A DNA stretch of 64,000 nucleotides from NCBI GenBank assembly GCA_036924285.1, contig JAYKYS010000002.1:2232001-2296000 (forward strand), written 5' to 3'. The position numbers and the translations under genes were made by a program. Source of the stretch: Asterella californica (Eukaryota > Streptophyta > Marchantiopsida > Marchantiales > Aytoniaceae). The notes under the pieces are model-generated. The model had not been told where the DNA came from. It did not search any database and was given only the letters and a program-made list of their open reading frames with translations. Numbering within the stretch: the first letter of the stretch is position 1; each line of letters starts with the position of its first letter. Below, piece after piece: positions 11,058 to 22,464 of the stretch.

Positions 11058-11530
11058 AGACAAGCTAGGCCCTAGCTTACGGGCTTTTGGCTTCATTTCG
11101 GATCTCCATTTTCATCGCATAGATGGGTAGAGCTCCTTGTCAGCTTTCCATGGACATCTTGTTTACTTTGTTTGGACGCATAGTGGAGAAGTTATAAGAC
11201 TCGAAAGATGGAGAAAACAAGCTAGGCCACAGCTTACGGGTTTTTGACACAACTTCGGATCTTTGTTTTTATCGCACCAGTGGATAAAGCTCCTTGTCAG
11301 CTTTCCATAGGCACTTCATCTACTTCGTTTGGACGTCTAGTGGAGAAGTTACAGGACTCGAAAGATGGAGAAAACAAGCTAAGCCCCAGCTTACGGGCTT
11401 TTGGCGCAACTTCGGATATTCAATTTCATCACATAGATGGGTAGAGCTCGCTGTCAGCTTTCCATGGGCATCTTGTTTACTTCGTTTGGACATCCAGAGA
11501 AGAAGTTATGCGATTCGAAAGAAGGTAAAA
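11058..11530 (+). repeat. Three tandem repeats of about 156 bp upstream of the LTR TATA box
   Basis: Each unit contains AAGCTAGGCC-type, CAGCTTACGGGCTTTTGGC and CAGCTTTCCATGG blocks and ends in a variant of AAAGATGGAGAAAAC. Three units lie at about 11058-11218, 11219-11374 and 11375-11530. The truncated right LTR keeps two (about 15520-15675 and 15676-15830). Their place just 5' of the TATA-like site suggests a U3 enhancer array. Confidence 0.75.
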
Positions 11531-12748
11531 TCAAGCTAGACCCCTAGTTACTTGCTGATTGGGTATTTAAAGCTTCAGGCGTTATATCAAAGACGCAAGG
11601 GGCCTGCTTCTTATTATTCAGGAGAGAACTGTACGTACAGAGACTGCAAGAGGGCTGCTTAAGGGGTTTGCTTGTTCCTGCGATCTGTCGGTGGACGTTT
11701 TGGAGAATTGGGAAGTCCAATACACGCGCGCAAGGTGTCATCGGGTTCAGATCTGTGCAGGCTACGCACAGGTTAAGACGGTTCTTGAAGAGACGGATTG
11801 GGGGTTGTGTTCTGGGAGAAATTGAGACGTAGGAAGCAGATTTGGAGTTTTCAGTTACCTGTGAAGGAGAGTTGGACCGTTCGGACCGTTTCGGAGTCCA
11901 AACTTGCTGTCCTTGGATCCATCGGGATCAGAACAACGAGTTCTTCAGGAAATTGAAGACGATACAAAGTTTCATCGGGCGGTTTGGGAATTGTGAGAGA
12001 AATTGACTCGCAGGGAAACGCTTGCGTCAAGTTTTCATCGCCTGCGACCTGAGATTGGATTGTTCTTCGCGATCGGTGAGCCAAGCTCTTCGTTCTTGGT
12101 GCCTACGCGATCAGGGAGTCTTCATCTACTCATAAGAGAAGACCGTGTGTGGATTGGATTGTTGGTTTAGGTGTGGTGAGCGAGGTTGAGCCGCAGGGAG
12201 CCGATTTACGTCAGTTTTTTGTAATATGCGATCAAATTTCTCGAGTGGTTTTGCAAGGGGAACTCTGAACGGCTTGTTTGGAGTCTTGTTGGGTTCAGGG
12301 TAGCTAGATCTACTTACCCGAGAAGACAGATATCAGTTTGGACGATCCGTTTGTGCGGTGTGAGTGGTTTTAAGCCACAGGGAGGAGTTTTTGAAGGTTC
12401 GGTCACCTGCGACAGAAAATCGACGATATCTCGACTATCGGGAGTCAGATCTAAAGGTTTCTTGAGCCAACGGAGTCAGGGAAGGAGACCCTATCAACAT
12501 TTGAAGATCGTTTGGCGAAAGGAGAAAGTTCCCAGATAGGTCTTTTTCGGTTCCTTCGCTACAAGTTTCGTCTTTTTGAGTTCGTTAAGGACTTAGTTGG
12601 TTGTGTATGGCTTGTGGTAGCTAGCTTTAGCCAAGAGCTAGTGTGTGGATGTGGTTTGGACTTGGGTTTGGATCGCGTGATACTGTTGTGGCTCTGGTTG
12701 TTAGCAAAGAGAAGTTTCTCTTGCTTTGAGCTTTGAAGTTTCTCTTGC

Positions 12749-12794
12749 TGAATCGCAACCCTAGCCTGAATTTTCAGGCTAGGGTTGCGATTCA
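12749..12794. repeat. Perfect 22-bp palindrome in the left LTR
   Basis: Arms 12749-12770 and 12773-12794 match 22 of 22 around a 2-base centre. The right LTR (about 17030-17070) has only one arm, without the palindrome. The extra arm therefore arose in the left LTR after insertion, or was deleted from the right one. Confidence 0.85.
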
Positions 12795-13015
12795 GGGGTT
12801 TGTTTTAGGGCTTCTGAAGTAGGTTACAGACCGCTCTGGTCTGTTCTTCAATTTTGTGCTGTTAGGAGAAAGAAACGGCAATGTACATACATTTGGAGTG
12901 GTATATATTGCGCGTTCGTTTTCGTGGTTGTTCTTCTCAGTCTTGTCTCTGTTTGGCACACAACATCTCCACAGCCAGGAACCTCGCGTTTTCCTGGACA
13001 TCCTTCACGATACGG

Positions 13016-13032
13016 TGGTGAACTCGACGTGA
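13016..13032 (+). other. Candidate primer binding site of the nested element
   Basis: TGGTGAACTCGACGTGA starts 3 bases after the LTR end and begins with TGG, the complement of a tRNA CCA end. The tRNA was not identified. The site differs from the initiator-Met-type site of the surrounding Ty3 element, which supports a different lineage. Confidence 0.5.
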
Positions 13033-13087
13033 AAGTCTGGGGTGGAGATTCTTCTGTGTGTGAACTTTGAAGAAGAGATTGGAAGTC

Positions 13088-14054
13088 ATGAGTGGGGATG
13101 AGAAAGATGATGGAGATGGAGTTAGTGGTTCAGGTGGGTTACCAAGGGTGCAGTTGGATCCGGCGACTGCATCGATGTTCCAAGCTTTCACTATGTTCTT
13201 ACGGCAGCAACAGTCTGATGAGCGGAAGGAAGCTTTGGCAACAAAGGCGCTACAAGCGGTGGTCAGCAGGATTGACCAGTTTGATGAGAGAGATGTCAAG
13301 ATATTTGAGGCATTATGTGAAGGAGATGGAGCTGAACCGGGTCTCAGAAGATGAGATGATTGAGACGTTTGAGTTAGCAGCAGCTCCAGAGATTAGAGAT
13401 CATGTTAAAATGCTAACGAAGCATTTTAACAAGGACTGGGAGACGTTTGCTCGTGCTTTGATGGATGAGTACTTCTTGGAGGACTCTGATCGAGTCACCA
13501 AGAAGTCATTCTTGGAGTGGGTTGAGCAACCGAGGAAGGGTTTACAAGCTACAGAGTTGCTCAAGGAGTTTGAGAAGCAGTTTTCACGGCTAACCAGGAT
13601 GGAGAAGTTGACGTTGCAGTCCAACAAGACAGAGCTATTTCTTCGGGCTGCAGATGAGAAGTTGCAGGAGAAGCTAGAGGTACTTCTGGAAGACCGGGAG
13701 GAGGACGATGGATTGACTAGCAGCTGGAAGAAGGTTGAAGAAGCTGTTGGTCTGCTCACCAAGAGGGAGCGGAGGCGAGAGAAGGTTCCTGTTATGAGAC
13801 TGGCGCCAACACCTACAGCTGTAACACCTGTTCTTGTAGTCCGACCAATGGTTCCTGTTGCTAGACAGGTAGTACCAGTTGCTCCAGCTGTTCTAGCTGT
13901 TCCAGTTGCTCAGGCACCTATGGTACCTCCGAAGAAGGATGATTCGAACTTTGAGGAGATTTTGCGTGGGATGCGAGATCTGCAGATTAAGCTCACAAGA
14001 TTGGAAGAGAAAGGGTCTACAAGCGGAGCGAAACCTGTTGAGAAGCAAGGCTAG
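13088..14054 (+). pseudogene. Gag of the nested element
   Basis: Starts at ATG 13088 in a frame giving MSGDEKDDGDG and QLDPATASMFQAFTMFL, then shifts frame near 13340 and stays open to an amber codon at 14052-14054. The middle is a helical Gag core (CA-like) with many Lys/Glu and Leu. It is followed by a Pro/Val-rich linker with repeated P-V-A-type motifs and a final basic helix. The single frameshift probably inactivates this copy. The neighbouring frame continues after the amber codon into a zinc knuckle, so Gag and protease were once one frame, or were separated by a programmed event. Confidence 0.65.
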
Positions 14055-15494
14055 ATCCAGCGGTGTATCTGGTGCGATGGTACTGATCATCCGCGTAGAG
14101 ATTGCAAGGAGTTCAGTGATACCTTGCAGCAAGGGGTGATTTTCTGGAAAGATGGAAAGGTAGCGTTGAGGGATACTGGTGCACTTCTTCATACCAACTT
14201 TGGTAGAGGAGGGATGAAGAAGTTGGTTGAGGACCACCTATCAGCGCAAGCAGTCGCAATCGTGGAAGCTGGAACTTATGGCACAAGGGTTGAGGATCAA
14301 GCTGACAGGAGTTTCAACAAGGAGGTTGAGCCAAGTGGATTGTGGTCATCTGCCATCTCCATGAAACAGAAAGGGAAGATGGCACGTGAAACATTGATGA
14401 GGACAGCTGCTACGATCAAAAGGGATACTGGATGGGAGGATCCGATAGAAGCTCTATCGGTGCATGCGTACATCGCCAAGAACCAACACGAAGCGTTGTT
14501 GGAAGAGAAGAAAAGGCGAGATTCAAAGAATGCAGGGGAAGGAACTTCTTCCAAGAGACAGATTCAAGGGGAGAAGGTTCACCAAGAGCTTCGGGATGCA
14601 GGAGCTCAAGACCTACCGATGGACGATGCTCCTTCTCCATCGAAGGAGAAATCTCAGAAGGAGAAGGGTAAGCCGGCTGCGTACAAGCTACAGTCGGATA
14701 TCGAGGCGTCAACAGACTTGAAGGGAGTCTTGGAAGATCGCATTTTGAATGCGAAGGTGGAGTTTACTTTGAGAGAAGTGTTAAGCATCGTCAAGCGTGA
14801 GTTTCATGATGTCATCAAACGGAAACGACAGATTACGGGTGAGACTGGTTTATCGCATGCTTTGGATACTAGGATGTCTGTGGATGAGGAGAGAGAGCTT
14901 GCAAGGTGCAGTGTCTATTCTCCAGAGGAAGAAAGAGATCGAAGGCGCAGGGTGCATTTTGAGGATGAAGAGGAGGATGGGAAGCGGAGCTCAAGTCATT
15001 ACAGCCACAGTCACTGGGCTCGAGCTACGACGGAGATGTTGGTGAGGATCGAGGACTTGGATGAGCCAGTGGTTGCTCTGATCGATCATGGATCAGAAAT
15101 CAACATCATGTCGAAGGAGCTGTACAAGAGGAAGAAGTGGCCGATCGACACAGAGCATGGATGGGTCATAAGAGCAGCCAACAACACGAGAGGAGACTTG
15201 TATGGAGCTTGTCCAGACATCAGAGTGCGCGTAGGTGATGTTGCTATCGAGCAAAACTTCTTTGTTCAGGAAGCAACATCATACCCACTCATTCTGGGCC
15301 AACCTTTCATCATAGCAACCCGGATGGAGACAAAGGTACTGGACGACGGATCTGCGTATGCTAGGATCCGAAGTCAAGATGGGAAGAAAGCGGTACAGTT
15401 CCTGACTGTACCGTCCAACCACGAGCGCAACCGAGATCGTTTGAGGGAGAAGCCGCTTCCAAGAGTGAGTGAAGAGTTCAAGGATTTTCGTTGA
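14055..15494 (+). pseudogene. Zinc knuckle and aspartic protease region of the nested element
   Basis: Same frame as the preceding Gag after an in-frame TAG. It begins with a CCHC knuckle (CIWCDGTDHPRRDC, C-x2-C-x4-H-x4-C), continues with a long charged coiled region (Lys/Glu-rich, with K-K-R clusters) and ends in a retropepsin-like domain (ALIDHGSEINIMS, then YPLILGQPFI). The active-site triad reads D-H-G in place of D-T/S-G. The frame ends 26-30 bases before the right LTR, leaving no room for a polymerase. The element would depend on helper enzymes. 480 codons are uninterrupted, suggesting a fairly young insertion. Confidence 0.7.
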
Positions 15495-15524
15495 GTATCA
15501 CTATAGAGCGGGATGGAACGTAGG

Positions 15525-17302
15525 CCCCAGCTTACGGGTTTTTGGCACAACTTCGGATCTTCATTTTTATCGCACCAGTGGATAGAGCTCCTTGTCAGCT
15601 TTCCATAGGCACTTCATCTACTTCGTTTGGACGCCTAGTGGAGAAGTTACAAGACTCGAAAGATGGAGAAAACAAGCTAGACCCCAGCTTACGTGCTTTT
15701 GGCGCAACTTCGTATCTTCACTTTCATCACATAGATGGCTAGAGCTCGCTGTCAACTTTCCATGGGCATCTTGTTTACTTCGTTTGGACATCCAGAGAAG
15801 AAGTTATGCGATTCAAAAGAAGGTAAAATCAAGCTAGGCCCCTAGTTACTTGCTGACTGGGTATTTAGGGCTTCAGGCGTTATATCAAAGACGCAAGGGG
15901 CCTTCTTCTTATTATTCAGGAGAGAACTGTACGTACAGAGACTGTTGCAAGGGGGCTGCTTAAGAGGTTTGCTTGTTCCTGCGATCTGTCGGTGGACGTT
16001 TTGGAGAATTGGGAAGTCCAATACACGCGCGCAAGGTGTCATCGGGTTCAGATCTGTGCAGGCTACGCACATGTTAAGATGGTTCTTGAAGAGACGGATC
16101 GGGGGTTGTGTTCTGGGAGAAATTGAGACGCAGGAAGCAGATTTGAGGTTTTCAGTTACCTGTGAAGGAGAGTTGGACCGTTCGGGCCGTTCCGTAGTCC
16201 AAACTTGCTGTCCTTGGATCCATCGGGATCAGAACAACGAGTTCTTCAGGAAATTGAAGACGATACAAAGCTTCATCGGGCGGTTTGGGAGTTGTGAGAG
16301 AAATTGGCTCGCAGGGAAGCGCTTGCGTCAGGTTTTCATCGCCTGCAACCTGAGATTGGATTGTTCTTCGCGATCGATGAGCCAAGCTCTTCGTTCTTGG
16401 TGCCTACGCGATCAGGGAGTCTTCATCTACTCATAGGAGAAGACCGTGTGTGGATTGGATTGTTGGTTTAGGTGTGGTGAGCGAGGTTGAGCCGCAGGGA
16501 GCCGATTTACGTCAGTTTTTTGTAATCTGCGATCAAATTTCTCGAGTGATTTTGCAAGGGGAACTCCGAACGGCTTGTTTGGAGTCTTGTTGGGTTCAGG
16601 GTAGCTAGATCTACCTATCAGAGAAGACAGATATCAGTTTGGACGATCCGTTTGTGCGGTGTGAGCGGTTTTAAGCCGCAGGGAGGAGTTTTTGAAGGTT
16701 CGGTCACCTGCGACAGAAAATCGGCGATATCTCGACTATCGGGAGTCGGATCTGAAGGTTTCTTGAGCCAACGGAGTCAGGGAAGGAGACCCTATTAACA
16801 TTTGAAGATCGTTTGACGAAAGGAGAAAGTTCTTAGATAGATCTTTTTCGGTTCCTTCGCTACAGGTTTCATCCTTTTGAGTTCGTTAAGGACTTAGTTG
16901 GTTGTGTATGGCTTGTGGTAGCTAGCTTTAGCCAAGAGCTAGTGTGTGGATGTGGTTTGGACTTGGATTTGGATCGCGTGATACTGTTGTGGCTCTGGTT
17001 GTTAGCAAAGAGAAGTTTTTTTTGCTTTGAGCTACGCTTTGACGATTTCATGCTAGGATTGCGATTCAGGGGTTTGTTTTAGGGCTTCTGAAGTAGGTTA
17101 CAGACCGCTCTGGTCTGTTCTTCAGTTTTGTGCTGTTAGGAGAAAGAAACGGCAGTGTACATACATTTGGAGTGATATATATTGCGCGTTCGTTTTCGTG
17201 GTTGTTCTTCTCAGTCTTGTCTCTGTTTGGCACACAACATCTCCACAGCCAGGAACCTCGCATTTTCCTGGACATCATTCACGCAAAATATCCGACACGA
17301 TA
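15525..17302 (+). repeat. Right LTR of the nested element, 5'-truncated
   Basis: Aligns closely with 11219-13012 but lacks the first roughly 235 bp of the left LTR (the TGTCGTGTCG start and the first tandem unit). It ends CGACACGATA directly before the ACGGT target duplication. Small indels and scattered transitions separate the two LTRs. Confidence 0.75.
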
Positions 17303-17453
17303 ACGGTCCGGCTCCGGTCCGGACCAAACATAACTAAGGTAAGTGGTGCATGGACGCTAACTTGTGATTGTGTTTGCAGGTTAGCGGTGTAAAGTTTGCG
17401 ACCTACTGAGCTAGAGCTTCCGCTGACGCAACAAGGCGGTAGGTGTGCGAAAA
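17303..17453 (+). mobile_element. Left LTR of Ty3 element A, second part
   Basis: Continues the LTR interrupted at 10985, starting at the ACGGT duplication and followed by CCGGCTCCGGTCCGGACC. It ends in a GCGAAAA-type terminus just before the primer binding site. It contains an intron-like 41-base segment (GTAAGT ... CTAAC ... TTTGCAG) that is also present in the other LTR copies. Confidence 0.8.
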
Positions 17454-17454
17454 G

Positions 17455-17467
17455 TGGTATCAGAGCC
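17455..17467 (+). other. Primer binding site of Ty3 element A (initiator tRNA-Met type)
   Basis: TGGTATCAGAGCC is the standard plant site complementary to the 3' end of initiator tRNA-Met. It lies directly after the LTR end. Element B has lost this site through a deletion that joins its LTR to the middle of gag. Confidence 0.9.
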
Positions 17468-17573
17468 GACGCTTCGGTGAGCGAGAACTTGAGGTAGCGG
17501 CTGAAGGCTGGAAGCTTGAGGAGGGACGCGAGACACGAAGCGGATCAGCGTTTCTAGGTGAACACTTGGAGCG

Positions 17574-20500
17574 ATGGCCGACGTCGGACATAGTTCCAGG
17601 AGGAAGACCAAGAAACGCGGAGCGGCTGACACCGGGATCTGATCGACTCGAGCTAGCCCCGAGGCATAGTCAGAGGACGATAACTGACAACCTTCGCCCC
17701 AACGTCAAGGGAGCCCAGTTCCAGCTGTGACACCGCTGCAGCAAGATGGAGTCTCGCCAACGGTGCCCAACGATGCAGGCGCGGGAAGTCAAGGAGCCTT
17801 GTATGCGGAACTCATCAAAATGATGAAGACCATGCAGGAAGGTATGACCTCCATGGATAAACGTATCGCTGAGCTTGAGGCAGGCCAAGGAAGTTCCTCG
17901 TCTACCAGGAAGCTTTGTAAGACGAATTTGCCGACCCCGTTTACAGATATAGGACGGGCTCGCAAGGTTAAGGATTTCTTAACTGAGTTGGACCTATACT
18001 TTGAAGCGCATCAGGCTCAAGAGTCAGACAAAGTGAGAGCGGCGGTTACGTTCATGAAGGATCATACGCTTCTCTGGTGGACCGCCTACAGGGATGAGCA
18101 TGCTTTGACCGTCTCGGCGCTTGGTTGGAAAGAGTTCAAAGAGTTGCTCGCAAGACGATTCACTCCAGAGTATCAAAGGATTCGGGACGGTGTTGAGTTA
18201 GTTCGGCTGAAGCAGACAGGGACCTTAAGCGCTTATGTGCGCGAGTTCAGTGCCAAGCTGGACTCGTTCTCCAAGTGGACTGAGGAGACCAAAATATGTA
18301 TATTTATCGGGGGACTCAAGTCCAGCTCGGGGAAGGCTCTCTTCCGGATGCCGGAGCTACATGCGACAAGTGCCGAACTTTTGAAGCTAGCGGAGCGAAT
18401 TGGGGACGATGAAGTCCAGCAACAGAAACCTTTTGAACCTCGCAGCACGTACAAGTTCCAAAAGAAGAACAAGGGCTTCAAGCGACAGTGGGATGGGAGT
18501 GAGAAGGATCGGAAAGATACTTCTGCTCCGGCAGCAAAGCGGCAGCAAACAGGAGTAAAACCTAAGGGGCAAACACCTCAAAAAGACAATGACGCTAAGT
18601 TTACTTCTTACAACTGTGGCGAGGCGGATCATATTGCTAAGGGATGCACGAAAACCGTTAGTAACTGTAGCATGAATACGTTTGTTGCAAAGGACTTGTT
18701 GGAGGGTCAGATGACTGTGACCTTGAGAACCACGAAGAAGACGCCGGGATTGATGTTTCTACAAGCCAAGGTTGCTAACCGTGATGTTACTTTTCTTGTG
18801 GACACAGGAGCGACTCACTCCTTCATAAGTCCAAAGTTGGTGAAGAAGTTGGGCTTGTCTACCTCCAAGGCAGACAAGCCTATTCAAGTACGCTTTGCCA
18901 AGGGCAAGACGTACCAAACTTCTGAAGTGGCCTTGGACGTACGATTTGCGTGTGGGAAGTTGGAGTTCACAGAGAATTTCACGGTGTGCGAGATGGATGA
19001 TATCCATGCGGTTTTGGGGGACACTTTCTTAGATAGGTTCGACGTGGAACTTAGACGGAGACCTCTGAGGTTGAATGTCAGAGTTAAAGGGCGAAAGCTG
19101 GGAGTGAGGCTGATTCAAAAGGCGTGGAAAATTGACGACTTTGCAGTGAATTTGATCAAAGGCAAACAGATGGACTTCAACGACGGGGTCATGTGTTTGA
19201 TGCGGGTTGCAGATTTGATGGCAGGTGACGGACAAGAGGAAACATCAGGCGACGCGACTAAACTTCCGAAGGTGTTTCGCGAAGTGATTAAGGAGTTTGA
19301 GGATGTCTTGACGGATGAGTTACCTGCTGAGTTACCTCCAAGGCGGGTGGTGGATCACAAGATCGAAGTCTTGCCAGGATCGGAACCACCTTCCAAAGCC
19401 CCTTACCGACTCAATCAGGTGGAACTCCTCGAGTTGAAAAGACAACTCGGTGAGCTATTAGCACGGGGATATATTCGAACCAGCAAGTCACCTTATGGAG
19501 CCCCAGTTCTTTTTGCAAAGAAGAAGGATGGGAAGTTACGACTCTGCGTAGATTATCATGCACTCAATAAGGTGACGGTGAAGAATAACTATCCCTTGCC
19601 AAGGATAGATGACCTCTTTGATAGGTTAGCGGGTGCGAAGTACTTCAGCAGGATAGACTTGAAGTCAGATCCGGATAGCTGACCCCGATGTTGAGAAGAC
19701 CGCTTGTCGAACCAGATACGGATCGTTTGAATTCGTGGTGATGCCATTTGGACTCTGCAACGCCCCTTCGACGTTCACTACATTGATGAACACAATTTTT
19801 CGCGAGGAGATGGATGAGTTTGTCATCGTTTACATCGACGACATCTTAATCTACTCCAAAACCTTGGAGTCGCACGCGGAGCAGCTAAGGGTGGTATTGA
19901 CGAAGCTGCGGGAGCATAAGCTGTTTGCCAACATTGACAAGAGTGAGTTTGGTTTGGAGCGCATTAACTTCTTGGGACATGTCATTAGTGCAAAAAGAGT
20001 CGGACCGGATATGCAGAAGGTGGATGCGATTGTGACTTGAGAGCCTCCGACTACAGTGAAGAGGATGCGGTGATTCTTAGGATTGACGCAGTTCTACCGC
20101 AAGTATGTGAAGGGGTTTTCAAAGATCGCGAAGCCGCTGACGGACTGGACGGGCAAAGACGCACAGGTAAGACCAAGGAGGTGGATGATGCGTTTCAGAC
20201 GATCAAAGCTATTTTGTCAAAGGTGCCAGTTTTGAAGCTGCCGGAGTTCGACAAATCATTCGAGGTGCACACGGACGCGAGCGACTATGCGATTGACGGA
20301 GTGTTGGTGCAGGATGTAAAACCTGTAGCATACGAAAGCAAGAAGTTATTTGGGACGGAGAGTCGTTGGCCGACTCACGAGAAGGAACTGTTCGCGGTGG
20401 TTCATTGCTTGAGGAAATGGCGGCATTACTTGAGACTTCACAAAACCCAAGTGTATACTGATAATATTTCGCTCAAGTACTTTGAAACATAAGATCGGGT

Positions 20501-22133
20501 GACGCCAAAGCAACTACGGTGGCATGATACCTTGGCGCTCATGAACGTGAAATTAATCCACAAAGCGGAAAAGGACAATGTGGTTCCTGACGCCTTGAGT
20601 CGCAAGGAGGAATATCTTCCATTGTCAACACATATTTTGTGAGCTATGTATCCTAAGGAGTCAGACTTGGAGAGACGAATACGTGAAGGTTACATGGGCG
20701 ATGACCAAGCGAAGGAATACTTGGAACAACTCAAGCGAGGGATGAAGTTGCAGAACATGCAGCTAAGATATGATTTACTCATGTTCAAGCAAAGTCGGGT
20801 TTATGTGGGACAAGGAAAACTTAGGACCAAGTTGTTAAAAGAATCTCACGATGTGCCCTTATCAGGCCATAAAAGAGAAAAGTCCACTTTAGCAATGATA
20901 GCTAAAAAATTTTATTGGCCCCACATGAAAGACGATGTTACCCACTTTGTGAAAACATGCGTAACCTGTCAAACGAATCGCGTTTCTTATGAGAAGAAAC
21001 AAGGATTGCTTCATCCTTTGCCGATTCCAGCCAGACCTTGGGAAAGCATTAGCATGGACTTCATTACCTCTCTGCCTGACTCGAATGGATACAACGCGAT
21101 TTTTGTGACAGTCGATCGGTTTAGCAAACTAGCGAAGTTTACTCCGACCTTGGATACTGCAACAGCGTTCACGACTTCTCGATTGTTCCTAGATACTTGG
21201 TGGCGTTCACATGGATTACCTCAGAGTATTATTTCAGACCGAGACTCTAAGTTCACAAGTGCTTTTTGGAAACACTTGTTCCAAAAACTGGGGACTAAGT
21301 TAAAATTTAGTACCGCCTTTCATCCGGAAACAGATGGGCAGACAGAATGAGTTAACTCGGTTCTGAATCAATACTCGAGGAATTATGTCAGCGCGAATCA
21401 AACTGATTTGGCGGAGTGGCTCAGTCTTGCGGAGTATTGCTACAATTCCACGAAGCATTCAGCAACCGGCGAATCGCCTTTCTTGCTGGCTTACGGACGT
21501 GAGCCAGAAGGGCCTCTTGACTTGACTCTTGCAGGGAGTTCTGCATCGACACGACCAAGAACACGGCAAACATCAGCTGAAGAGTTGGTGGCGACAATGC
21601 AGTGGCGCGAGGAGCAAGTCAAGAAGAACCTTGAGAAGGCGCAGCAATGATACACGAAGCAGGTAAACAAGCATCGGCGGCAAGTGAACTTTCAAGTGGG
21701 TGAAGAAGTATGGTTAAGTGAGAAAAACTTCACACTTCCGAGGGATATATCGGTGAAGTTTTCATCGAAATTTGCGGGACCTTTTGTCATTGTCAAGAAT
21801 CCGCACGAAGACGTCTATACCTTAGACCTTCCTCGCGAGTGGCAGTTGCATCCTACTTTCCATGTTTCTTTACTAAAGAAACACTTCAAGGATGATTTGC
21901 GGCCGGAGGGCAAACAGGTTCTCAGGCCTCAACCTGATGTCGTGCAAGGCGAAGCAAAATATGAGATGGAGTCCATTTTGCGATCTCGACGTAAATCAAA
22001 CCGGATGGAGTACTTGGTCAAATGGTGTGGTTATCATTTGAAGGAAACAACTTGGGTGCCAGAGGAAGATCTCGCACATGTGAACGAAGTATTGGACCTA
22101 TTCAAACGGAGACAAGGACAACAAGGGCGTTAG
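17574..22133 (+). pseudogene. Ty3 chromovirus Gag-Pol, element A (degraded)
   Basis: From ATG 17574 the order is: Gag core ([30 protein letters not shown]); zinc knuckle with its first Cys changed to Ser ([14 protein letters not shown]); protease ([12 protein letters not shown]); reverse transcriptase ([40 protein letters not shown]); RNase H (VHTDASDYAIDG); integrase with H-H-C-C (C at CVTC) and D-D-E (MDFI, SDRDSKF, final DGQTE); and a C-terminal chromodomain (YLVKWCGYHLKETTWVPEED). Lesions include an 11-base deletion in reverse transcriptase at about 19666 and about eight premature stops, nearly all explainable by C-to-T or G-to-A changes. The chromodomain places it in the chromovirus branch of Ty3. 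Confidence 0.93.
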
Positions 22134-22389
22134 CAAGATGAGGACATCTCTTTCCAACGAGGGGTGAAGAAACGACGAACCATACGAGTAGCAACTTGAG
22201 GCGATTTGGGCCGATGTACTTTGTAGCTTTGACTTGTGTTTGGAAATAAAGATTTTGTTTCTTGAAAATTTGTCTAAGTGTATTGGTAGTGCATGGCTAT
22301 GACTAGTTCTGATCAGATGCCTAGGATGTTGTCAAGAGGAGGAACGAAGCACACTCAAAGGAAGGTAGCTGGTTTGGATAAGCATCTAA

Positions 22390-22464
22390 ATCAAGACTAA
22401 GTCTTGATGTCAAGACTTAGGTTTGCCGTAGCGTTGGCAAAGCAAGTATGAATTTTCATACTTG
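22390..22464 (+). repeat. Hairpin cluster in the Ty3 3' untranslated region
   Basis: Three stem-loops follow the Gag-Pol frame: CTAAGTCTTGA/TCAAGACTTAG (22397-22420, 11 bp), TTTGCC/GGCAAA (about 22422-22441) and CAAGTATGAA/TTCATACTTG (22443-22464, 10 bp). The first can also pair upstream (ATCAAGACT with AGTCTTGAT), giving two exclusive folds. The cluster recurs at 28370-28443 in element B with few changes. Confidence 0.7.

Larger units (their letters stand above)
10985..13012 (+). repeat. Left LTR of the nested Gag-Pro element
   Basis: About 2.03 kb. From the left it holds three tandem units of about 156 bp (11058-11530), a TATA-like GGTATTTAAAGC near 11560 and a long non-coding leader. It ends in CACGATA. 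The right LTR retains 16 more bases near this end (a deletion between two CACG copies), so the two LTRs have diverged. Short open frames in it are not shared between the two LTRs and are not called. Confidence 0.75.
10985..17302 (+). mobile_element. Nested non-autonomous LTR retrotransposon encoding only Gag and protease
   Basis: Two long direct repeats (10985-13012, and about 15525-17302, the latter missing its 5' end) flank about 2.5 kb with a Gag frame, a CCHC knuckle and a retropepsin-like domain. There is no reverse transcriptase, RNase H or integrase. The ends are inverted repeats (TGTCGTGTCG and CGACACGATA). ACGGT occurs at 10981-10985 and again at 17303-17307, and an uninterrupted copy of the target LTR has it once, so it is a 5-bp target duplication. 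It resembles plant TR-GAG or large derivative elements, which must borrow polymerase and integrase from other elements. Confidence 0.8.

Noticed and set aside
12351..12736. Open frames inside the long LTRs of the nested element
   Set aside because: Frames are not kept between the two LTR copies and have no motifs.
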